A stretch of 5,344 nt of DNA from Erysipelotrichaceae bacterium (GTDB lineage: Bacteria > Bacillota_I > Bacilli_A > Erysipelotrichales > Erysipelotrichaceae). Where the stretch lies: the NCBI GenBank assembly GCA_900754715.1, contig CAAEDX010000167.1, positions 1-5,344 of the forward strand, in the 5' to 3' direction. The notes below the pieces were generated by a model. The model was not told the DNA's origin. It saw only the letters and a program-made list of their open reading frames with translations, and ran no database searches. The position numbers and the translations under genes are program-made. This document shows, piece after piece, positions 1-5,344 of this stretch; the first letter of the stretch is position 1, and every line of letters starts with the position of its first letter.

Positions 1-44
<44 letters not shown>

Positions 45-64
45 GTTCCTTGAATTGCTCATTC

Positions 65-93
65 ATGATACCATCTTGTCTGCCGTCTGTCAA
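65..93 (-). promoter_or_regulatory. Sigma-A type promoter for the tRNA-Ile transcript
   Basis: On the minus strand, a consensus -35 box TTGACA (88-93) is separated by exactly 17 nt from a -10 box TATCAT (65-70, 5 of 6 matches). The predicted transcription start is near position 58, leaving a leader of about 14 nt before the tRNA. Just upstream of the -35 box (about 94-109) is an A/T-only-rich stretch resembling an UP element, as is typical of stable-RNA promoters. Box identity and spacing are seen directly; promoter activity is inferred. Confidence 0.85.
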
Positions 94-192
94 TAAAAAA
101 TTCATTTTTGTGTCGCTGGCAAGCAATCATGTCACCATCTTATTTCGAAACAAAATAATTTCCTGTATCATGATCTGCAGAAAGTGTTTTTG

Positions 193-537
193 ATGAACGA
201 TCAGCTTCTTGCACGAAAGCTTTTGAAGCAGAAGATCCATGATCCTTCATTGACCTTTCCACTGATTTCTGAGAAGACCGGCTGCTCCAAAAGACAGCTG
301 ATCCGTCTATCTCATTCTCTTGATGGATCAATGGATATGGAGGCTCTTTGCCGCCATGCCAATGAAGGAAAAGAGCCTGTCAATAAAGCGCTTGGGTCTG
401 AGATTCAATTTCTTATTGACCTGAAAAGCCATATCTTTTTCTATTATGTCATCGCTTTCCCTTATTGTGAGGCATGTTCAGAGCAGGAGGGACTTGCATG
501 CTCAGCTTTGCCTGATCATCCATTCTCCCTGACATAG
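193..537 (+). pseudogene. Probable IS transposase N-terminal remnant (helix-turn-helix part only)
   Basis: This plus-strand ORF gives 114 residues from ATG 193. A GTG at 184 in the same frame would add three residues, but MNDQ at 193 looks like the natural start. Residues 1-45 form a basic, helical DNA-binding segment; a helix-turn-helix sits at about 24-39, with Gly30 at the turn followed by SKRQLIRL. The next segment, with its EGKEPVNKA linker, resembles the start of integrase-type (ISNCY-like) transposases, which usually run to several hundred residues. That assignment rests on remembered resemblance and is tentative. No DDE catalytic core is present. From about codon 77 the sequence becomes aromatic-rich and unconvincing, and the last 22 bp run convergently into the amidase 3' end. 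Sampled GC is about 43% (37% towards the end), against about 58% in a sampled stretch of the amidase gene, which fits acquired DNA. Only weak Shine-Dalgarno-like sequence is visible. It could instead be a small intact DNA-binding protein. Confidence 0.5.
470..513. repeat. Nested inverted repeat just past the amidase stop codon
   Basis: An outer 5-bp inverted pair (AGGCA 470-474, TGCCT 509-513) encloses a second 5-bp pair (GAGCA 481-485, TGCTC 499-503), with nearly equal spacers of 6 and 5 nt. On the minus strand it begins 2 nt past the amidase TGA at 516-518, where a terminator would be expected. No T-run follows it on either strand, so an intrinsic terminator is not supported. It may be a weak RNA hairpin, a decayed element end or chance. 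Confidence 0.25.
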
Positions 538-1181
538 CGGATCAACCCTTGCACGATGGCAGCGGCAACCTGCTTCTGATATGCTTTGCTTTGCAGCTTT
601 TCTCGTTCCTCCGCATTAGATAAAAAGCCGCATTCCACCAGCACGCCGGGCACCGTGGTCCGCTCCAGGATATAGTAGTCGCCAGGTTTCTCTCGCCGCT
701 TTTGCCCGCTGCAGCGTGACAACGCTTCCTGTGTGAGCTGTGCCAGCCGCTCGCTCTGCCCGTCCTGCTCCCGATAGAATACTTGCGCGCCTTGTACCGA
801 AGCATCCGGATACGCGTTGAGATGAATGGAGACAAATAGATCACAGAAGCCGCATTCGATGAATTCCACACGTTTTTTCATATCGTCACGCTTGCGGTTC
901 TCGCTGTCTGCATCGGCCAGATCACGGTCATCTTCGCGAGTCATCAGCACATTGGCGCCTTGTGAGATCAGCTGTGCCTTGACTTCCTGCGCAATGATCA
1001 GATTGATCTCATCTTCTTTTACTTCCCCGCGCTGCGCGCCGTCATCCTTGCCGCCGTGTCCGCTGTCGACCAGGATGGTCTTTCCAGCCAGTGGCATGAC
1101 GCTTTGCGCACTGAATACGTGTATCCCGGTCATAGCTGCCAGCAGACAACATGACAATATGATCCATTTCATCTTCTTCAT
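516..1181 (-). CDS. N-acetylmuramoyl-L-alanine amidase, Amidase_3 family, CwlD-like, secreted
   Basis: This zinc enzyme cleaves the amide bond between N-acetylmuramic acid and the L-alanine of the stem peptide in peptidoglycan, outside the membrane. Residues 1-25 form a signal peptide or membrane anchor: basic MKKMK, a hydrophobic core, then FSAQS. The catalytic domain fills about 34-217. The expected zinc ligands are His42 in VDSGHGG, Glu56 in the KEDEINL segment (14 residues after His42, as in CwlV-type amidases) and His120 in SIHLNA; the catalytic Glu183 lies in VECGFLSN. No SH3, LysM or other wall-binding domain is present, and 221 residues is close to CwlD length. In Bacillus subtilis, CwlD helps make muramic-delta-lactam in spore cortex; whether this host sporulates is unknown, so the gene symbol is withheld. 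The start ATG at 1181 has GAGG and GGTGA Shine-Dalgarno-like matches 4-14 nt upstream. A terminator separates it from the SNF2 gene upstream. Confidence 0.92.
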   Translation of the reverse strand: MKKMKWIILSCCLLAAMTGIHVFSAQSVMPLAGKTILVDSGHGGKDDGAQRGEVKEDEINLIIAQEVKAQLISQGANVLMTREDDRDLADADSENRKRDDMKKRVEFIECGFCDLFVSIHLNAYPDASVQGAQVFYREQDGQSERLAQLTQEALSRCSGQKRREKPGDYYILERTTVPGVLVECGFLSNAEEREKLQSKAYQKQVAAAIVQGLIRYVRENG

Positions 1182-1203
1182 CGCTTCACCATCCTCAGTA
1201 TAT

Positions 1204-1236
1204 GAAAAAAAGACGGAATCGATGCATTTCCGCCTT
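1204..1236 (-). terminator. Intrinsic terminator after the SNF2 gene
   Basis: On the minus strand the 5' arm AGGCGGAA (1228-1235) pairs with TTCCGTCT (1211-1218) through 8 bp including one G-T wobble, around a 9-nt loop. A run of seven T residues follows (1205-1211, sharing one base with the stem). Flanking A residues can pair with the T-run and lengthen the stem. The stem begins 1 nt past the SNF2 TAA, so it should end that transcript. The T-run ends only 23 nt before the amidase start codon. On the plus strand it has just four T residues, so termination there should be weaker. Confidence 0.8.
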
Positions 1237-4200
1237 TTATACGTCCCCAGAGAACAGATCCAGCAGTTCTTCCCTGCTCATGTCACGAAGCAGATTGGTA
1301 TTCTGCGTATTGACGAACAGCTGCGCCAGATCGCTCTTTTTCTGCTGCAGATCCTGGATCTTCTCTTCGATGGTACCTTTCATGATGAGGCTGTATACCT
1401 GCACATTATTATGCTGGCCGATCCGATGTGCCCGGTCTGTTGCCTGATTTTGCGCCGAAAGGTTCCACCATGGGTCAAAATGGATGACGACATCGGCCGC
1501 GGTCAGATTCAGGCCGGTGCCGCCCGCTTTCAGCGAGATCATGAAGACCGGCGTATCGTCATGCTGAAAGGCCTCCACATATTCGCGGCGTTTTTCCTTT
1601 GGCAGCGATCCGGTCAGCACATAGCAGGAAATGCCTTCTTTCTCCATTTCCTGATGGATCAGGTCAAGCATGGAAGTGAAGGAGGAGAACAGCAGGATCT
1701 TATGTCCTGCCTGAATGCAGCTGCGCACCAGTTCCATGCATCCTTGCAGCTTGCTGGATACCCAGTCGACATTCTCATAGACAAGACGCGCGTCCTGACA
1801 AAGCTGCCGCAGTCTGGTGATCAGAGCCAGGATGGCGATGCTGTCCCGGCTGGTGTCCAGCCCGCTTTCGATCTCCTTGCGGATGCCTGCCGCATTGGCC
1901 AGATACAGCTCTCGCTCTTTGGGCTCAAAGTGGAACTGCAGCACATGCTCCTCTTTATCCGGCAGCTCCTGCAGCACTTCCTGCTTCGTGCGCCGCAGCA
2001 AGAAAGGACGCACGAGACGCTGCAGACGTTTGGTGGCCTTCTCATCCTTATCCTTGATGATCGGCTTTTCAAACAGATCGCTGAACACGCCGTGCGTATA
2101 CAGATATCCCGGCAGCAGGAAATCATAGATCGACCACAGCTCTGTCAGCGTATTCTCGATCGGCGTGCCGCTCAGCGCAAAACGCTGCCGGCAGTTGAGC
2201 TGCTTCACACATTGCGCGTTCTTCGTGCGGGGATTGCTGATGTACTGCGCCTCATCCAGGATGACCGTATCGAAGCGCATTTCATGATACAGATCCGGAT
2301 CGCGCTTGAGATAATCATAAGAAGTGATCAGCAGATCATAGTCTTGCGCGTCTTTCAACAGCTTTTCGCGCTCGCTGCGGCTGCCATAGACCGCCAGCGC
2401 CTTCAGCTTGCCCTGGAATTTATTCACTTCATCATGCCAGTTGAGCACGAGCGAGGCCGGGCAGACGACCAGATTCAGCTTCCCTGCTTCGCGCTGGCTT
2501 TCCAGATATGCCAGGATCTGGATCGTCTTTCCTAATCCCATATCATCCGCGAGCAGACCGCTCAGATTGCAGGCAGAAAGCGTACGCAGCCATTGATAGC
2601 CTTCTTTCTGATAATCACGCAGCCGGCTCGCGTAATTGGCAGGGATCTCATATTCCTGCGGCTGCGCCAGAAAGAGCTCTTCTTCTTTCAGGATCGATGA
2701 GCGGTCATAGCCGATGGCTTCTTGTTCGCCGCTGAGCACATCCACATTATAAAGGCGGTATCCCGGAAGCGTCACACTGCCCTTTTCGAGATCCTTTCCA
2801 TTCAGCTGCAGCTGCTCAAAGAGATCACTGGCTTCTTTGACCGCCTGACCATCCAGATCGATCATCTCGCCATTTTTCAGCCGATGAAATTTCTTCTTGC
2901 GGCGATAGCTCTTCAGCACATTTTGAAGTTCTTTCATGTCCATGCCTTCCAGATCAAAATCCAGAGTGAGCAGATCATTATCCATATGGACGCCGATGTT
3001 CATGCTCAGCTGTTTCGGACGAGCCGCTTTGCGCAGCTGTTCACTGACATAGATCTCACAATAAGGGCTGAGCAAGCGCGGCAATTCTTCTGTCATCTGT
3101 CCCCAGTCCAGATTAGGCTGAAGATGCGCAAAATGCCGCTCATCCACATAGACGACCCAGCGGGAAAGAAACTGCTCGATCGCATCGGCATTCGGTGAAA
3201 GCAGAGAGTCAGCGTGACGCTCAAAGCCGTAGGCGCTTTTCTGGTCATAGCAAAATTCCAGCTTCATCAGCAGCTCTTGTCCGCTTTCGTCCACATCGAG
3301 GAACACTCTGATCTGGTGTTCCATCTCTTCGATCTTTACGCCATCCAGGCTGCCTTCCCAGCTGATGAATTCTCGGCACCCGATCAGATATACTTGATTG
3401 AACAACGAAAAATCGTCTTCGCTCATCAACAGCCGTGAGCTGTTCAAGCGCTGCAGCAGACCGCATATCCGTCCATCATCATCTGCCTCATAGCAGACCA
3501 GACGCTGGTGCGCGTCATCAAAATCATACAGCGCTTTATTGCCGATGGTGCCGCGTTCGATGACTTCGCCCTCACTGTCGATGTCGAGCAGCTGGATGGT
3601 GATCGCTTCCTTTTCCCGGCCGATCTGAATGCTGAGGTGCAGCGGGCGCGGTTCCAGATGGATGTTGTAATATGCCTGCGGCAGCCGCGTAAGCAAGTCG
3701 AGCATGCGTTCCACTCCCTCCATGCTGAGGTAGATATAACGCTTGTCACAGTTTCCCAGATCATCGTTGCTGCAAAGCGTGCGCAGCATGCTGAGGATAT
3801 CCCTGCTTTCCTCATCGAATGCTTCCAGGTCATGATAAAATTCCAGCCCTTTTCCATACTGATGCCATGTGCCTTCATCCACCATGGCAAGCAGCTGCAG
3901 AATATCTTTGACGACATACATCTTCTTTCCGGCGTGACCGATCTTCAGTGACAGGCTCAGATGATCATAGAACATCGTCCGGTTCATCTCGAAGATCATA
4001 TACAGCCGGATCGGTTCATCATGATCAAAAGAGAGATGCAGATCAAGATTGCTGCGAGTGACATCACGCAGCCAGTTGTGCGTTTCCCGCATGGCCTGAC
4101 GCTGAAGCATGCGTTCATAATCCATCATCGCCGACGCGCGCACCGGACCGCCGTCATTCTCCTCTCTGCTGAAATGATATGGCAGCTTATACTCCCGTTG

Positions 4201-4482
4201 TGCCAGATAACGGCACAGCGCAATGATATGGCCGCAGGCATCATTGGGCCGATGAAAAGAACAAGTGCAGTAATGCGAGAAGATCTCCCCGTGCGATGAG
4301 ATCTCCAGCTCAAACTCATTGACGTGGCCAGCATGATTCAAAGAACCTTCAATATACAAGATCTCTCCTCTTTGTTCGATATCGAGAGAGCGCAGCATCG
4401 CCTGGATATTCATGCGGTTGGCCGCCTGAATGTTGCGTTTGTTATGCGAAAGATCATTGATGTCTGTACTGAGGATCTTCAT
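1237..4482 (-). CDS. SNF2-family DNA-dependent ATPase/helicase with N-terminal SWIM zinc finger
   Basis: This 1081-residue protein is a Swi2/Snf2-type motor that uses ATP to move along double-stranded DNA and shift bound proteins; it should be cytoplasmic. The SWIM zinc finger is at residues 72-85 (Cys72, Cys74, Cys83, His85; CxCx8CxH). A long middle region, about 100-610, fits the bacterial SNF2-associated type of domain. The two RecA-like lobes follow, with all helicase motifs: Q-motif region LRDYQKEGYQWL at 621-632, Walker A DDMGLGKT at 646-653 (Lys652), motif Ia at 672-682, DEAQ at 743-746, LSGTPIEN at 770-777, motif IV at 929-936, motif V SLKAGGTGLNL at 983-993, and motif VI QATDRAHRIGQ at 1013-1023 with arginine-finger candidates Arg1017 and Arg1020. 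The gene appears full length and intact. ATG 4482 has a strong AAGGTG five nt upstream and a promoter behind it. The partner is unknown; DNA repair, RapA-like RNA polymerase recycling or a defence role are all possible. No defence genes lie beside it. Confidence 0.95.
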   Translation of the reverse strand: MKILSTDINDLSHNKRNIQAANRMNIQAMLRSLDIEQRGEILYIEGSLNHAGHVNEFELEISSHGEIFSHYCTCSFHRPNDACGHIIALCRYLAQREYKLPYHFSREENDGGPVRASAMMDYERMLQRQAMRETHNWLRDVTRSNLDLHLSFDHDEPIRLYMIFEMNRTMFYDHLSLSLKIGHAGKKMYVVKDILQLLAMVDEGTWHQYGKGLEFYHDLEAFDEESRDILSMLRTLCSNDDLGNCDKRYIYLSMEGVERMLDLLTRLPQAYYNIHLEPRPLHLSIQIGREKEAITIQLLDIDSEGEVIERGTIGNKALYDFDDAHQRLVCYEADDDGRICGLLQRLNSSRLLMSEDDFSLFNQVYLIGCREFISWEGSLDGVKIEEMEHQIRVFLDVDESGQELLMKLEFCYDQKSAYGFERHADSLLSPNADAIEQFLSRWVVYVDERHFAHLQPNLDWGQMTEELPRLLSPYCEIYVSEQLRKAARPKQLSMNIGVHMDNDLLTLDFDLEGMDMKELQNVLKSYRRKKKFHRLKNGEMIDLDGQAVKEASDLFEQLQLNGKDLEKGSVTLPGYRLYNVDVLSGEQEAIGYDRSSILKEEELFLAQPQEYEIPANYASRLRDYQKEGYQWLRTLSACNLSGLLADDMGLGKTIQILAYLESQREAGKLNLVVCPASLVLNWHDEVNKFQGKLKALAVYGSRSEREKLLKDAQDYDLLITSYDYLKRDPDLYHEMRFDTVILDEAQYISNPRTKNAQCVKQLNCRQRFALSGTPIENTLTELWSIYDFLLPGYLYTHGVFSDLFEKPIIKDKDEKATKRLQRLVRPFLLRRTKQEVLQELPDKEEHVLQFHFEPKERELYLANAAGIRKEIESGLDTSRDSIAILALITRLRQLCQDARLVYENVDWVSSKLQGCMELVRSCIQAGHKILLFSSFTSMLDLIHQEMEKEGISCYVLTGSLPKEKRREYVEAFQHDDTPVFMISLKAGGTGLNLTAADVVIHFDPWWNLSAQNQATDRAHRIGQHNNVQVYSLIMKGTIEEKIQDLQQKKSDLAQLFVNTQNTNLLRDMSREELLDLFSGDV

Positions 4483-4524
4483 CTCATCACCTTCCCCGCT
4501 TCTGTCATGAAGCCCTTAATATTA

Positions 4525-4533
4525 ATTATATCA
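4525..4533 (-). promoter_or_regulatory. Extended -10 promoter for the SNF2 gene
   Basis: On the minus strand the sequence TGATATAAT is a perfect extended -10 element (TG, one base, TATAAT). No acceptable -35 hexamer is present at 16-18 nt spacing, so recognition would depend on the TG motif. The expected start near 4518 leaves a leader of about 35 nt to ATG 4482, including the AAGGTG ribosome binding site. The palindrome TTAATATTAA (4516-4525) overlaps the last base of the box and covers the likely start point. It could be an operator, but may simply be AT-rich promoter DNA. Confidence 0.7.
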
Positions 4534-4560
4534 TACCCAGGCAATTCATGAGCGTAATTC

Positions 4561-5344
4561 TCACCTGTCAAGCGCAGCGCATTCTGCTTCTCGCTTGGCA
4601 AAAGCGCGCCGGCGCACTGCCAGATAACATATGACATGAATGCCAGCCGTCAAGATCCAGGAGATCGGATAAGACACGTAAAGCGAAAACTGTGTATGCT
4701 GCGCCTGAAAGATCGTAAAGATCCAGAAGACCCTGAACAGGCAGGCTCCGCTCAAGGAGACGATCATTGGCATGAGCGAATAGCCGATGCCTCGCAGGCT
4801 GCCGACCAGCGTATCCATGATGCCGCACAAGAAGTAAGTAAGCGCGACGACGTGCAGCCGCTGCAGCCCATAGGCAATGACCTGCGGATCATTGGTATAG
4901 ATGCCAAGCAATGGTGTGCCGAACAACACCGCGCCCCCGCCCATTACGATGCCAACGACAGCGACCACGCCCAGACACATAAACAAGATCCGATCCACTC
5001 GCTGATAATTGCGTGCGCCCATGTTCTGTCCGGTAAAGCTCAGCGAAGTCTGATACACCGCGTTCATGGAAGTATAGACAAAGCCTTCGATGTTGCTGGC
5101 GGCGGTATTGCCTGCCATCACCAGCGATCCGAACGAGTTCACTGAAGACTGGATCAGCACATTGGAAATATTGAAGATACAGCCCTGAATGCCCGCAGGC
5201 AGTCCGATCCGCAGCATTCCTTTGACCTTGTCCGGATGAATGCGCAGTTCTCCTTTGCACAGATGCAGCACGCCATCTGAACGGATGAGACAGATGAGGA
5301 CCAAGACAGCAGATATGCTTTGCGCAATGATGGTGGCCAGCGCC
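4561..5344 (-). CDS. MATE-family efflux transporter, C-terminal half (5' end beyond the right edge)
   Basis: MATE proteins are inner-membrane antiporters that export drugs, dyes or metabolites in exchange for Na+ or H+. The reading frame is open to the window edge: 13 more residues (ALATIIAQSISAV) precede the TTG codon at 5304, and they continue a membrane helix, so TTG is internal and the true start lies outside. The visible 260 residues would hold roughly helices 6-12 of a usual 440-460 residue protein: one helix at about 1-20, a basic cytoplasmic loop, then six hydrophobic segments making the C-terminal MATE lobe. Typical MATE features are the GLPAGIQ segment after the loop, FTGQNMGARN at about 103-112 and SLRGIGYSLMPMI in the later helices. 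The C-terminus is charged and ends at TGA 4561-4563. No terminator is evident in the 78 bp before SNF2, so read-through is possible. Substrate cannot be told from sequence. Confidence 0.93.
   Translation of the reverse strand, partial: ALATIIAQSISAVLVLICLIRSDGVLHLCKGELRIHPDKVKGMLRIGLPAGIQGCIFNISNVLIQSSVNSFGSLVMAGNTAASNIEGFVYTSMNAVYQTSLSFTGQNMGARNYQRVDRILFMCLGVVAVVGIVMGGGAVLFGTPLLGIYTNDPQVIAYGLQRLHVVALTYFLCGIMDTLVGSLRGIGYSLMPMIVSLSGACLFRVFWIFTIFQAQHTQFSLYVSYPISWILTAGIHVICYLAVRRRAFAKREAECAALDR

Noticed and set aside
140..158. Imperfect inverted repeat with TTATTT and AAATAA arms between the tRNA promoter and the remnant, possibly an IS end or operator
   Set aside because: Only six A/T bases per arm match and no partner copy is found on the far side of the remnant, so chance in AT-rich DNA is likely.
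143..171. Possible plus-strand promoter for the remnant, with TATCAT at 166-171
   Set aside because: The hexamer at 17-nt spacing (TTTCGA) matches the -35 consensus at only about three positions, and the TG lies directly against the -10 without the usual one-base gap.
1197..1241. -10-like TATACT and TATAAA on the minus strand as an amidase promoter
   Set aside because: Neither has a -35 box at 16-18 nt, and TATACT would start the RNA within or at the Shine-Dalgarno sequence. They are noted only in the findings.
826..2535. A 569-codon open frame on the plus strand, antisense to the amidase start and the 3' end of the SNF2 gene
   Set aside because: It crosses the SNF2 terminator and lies opposite two genes with complete catalytic motif sets. 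Its translation shows no recognisable domain and is explained by codon bias of the opposite strand.
2722..3951. Plus-strand open frames opposite the SNF2 middle region (2722-3198, 3214-3438, 3508-3951)
   Set aside because: They are antisense shadows with no start signals that I could support and no domain resemblance, while the minus strand encodes a continuous SNF2 protein.
4483..4560. A MATE terminator or riboswitch in the gap before SNF2
   Set aside because: The AATT repeats at about 4542-4560 form no stable GC-rich stem and no T-run follows. The gap is too short for a known riboswitch plus promoter.
5302..5304. TTG codon as the start of the MATE gene
   Set aside because: The same frame continues open to the window edge with hydrophobic residues completing a membrane helix, and the protein would lack half of the MATE fold. 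The gene is cut by the window.

Overview
The window looks like ordinary chromosomal DNA from a low-to-mid GC Bacillota bacterium. Signs of this are a Bacillus/Clostridium-type CwlD-like amidase, a SWIM/SNF2-associated helicase of the kind common in Firmicutes, purine-rich Shine-Dalgarno sequences and sigma-A type promoters. An Erysipelotrichia-like gut bacterium is my best guess, from general resemblance only; nothing in the window proves it.

All intact genes lie on the minus strand, so transcription runs from right to left. From the right edge: (1) the C-terminal 260 residues of a MATE-family multidrug/solute antiporter, whose start lies outside the window; (2) a 78-bp gap with a perfect extended -10 promoter; (3) a 1081-residue SNF2-family DNA-dependent ATPase with an N-terminal SWIM zinc finger; (4) an intrinsic terminator starting 1 nt past the SNF2 stop codon; (5) a secreted 221-residue N-acetylmuramoyl-L-alanine amidase with a complete zinc and catalytic residue set; (6) on the plus strand, a short AT-richer ORF that resembles the DNA-binding N-terminus of an IS transposase and is probably a remnant; (7) a strong sigma-A promoter driving a tRNA-Ile(GAT) gene, which the left edge cuts in its anticodon arm.

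The genes do not form an obvious pathway: membrane export, chromatin-type DNA translocation, wall hydrolysis and translation. The promoter before SNF2 and the terminator after it suggest that SNF2 is its own transcription unit. I found no CRISPR array, riboswitch, toxin-antitoxin pair or convincing new multi-gene system. The points most worth checking are the orphan SWIM-SNF2 protein, the promoter-poor gap upstream of the amidase, the decayed transposase fragment and a clear excess of GATC tetranucleotides.
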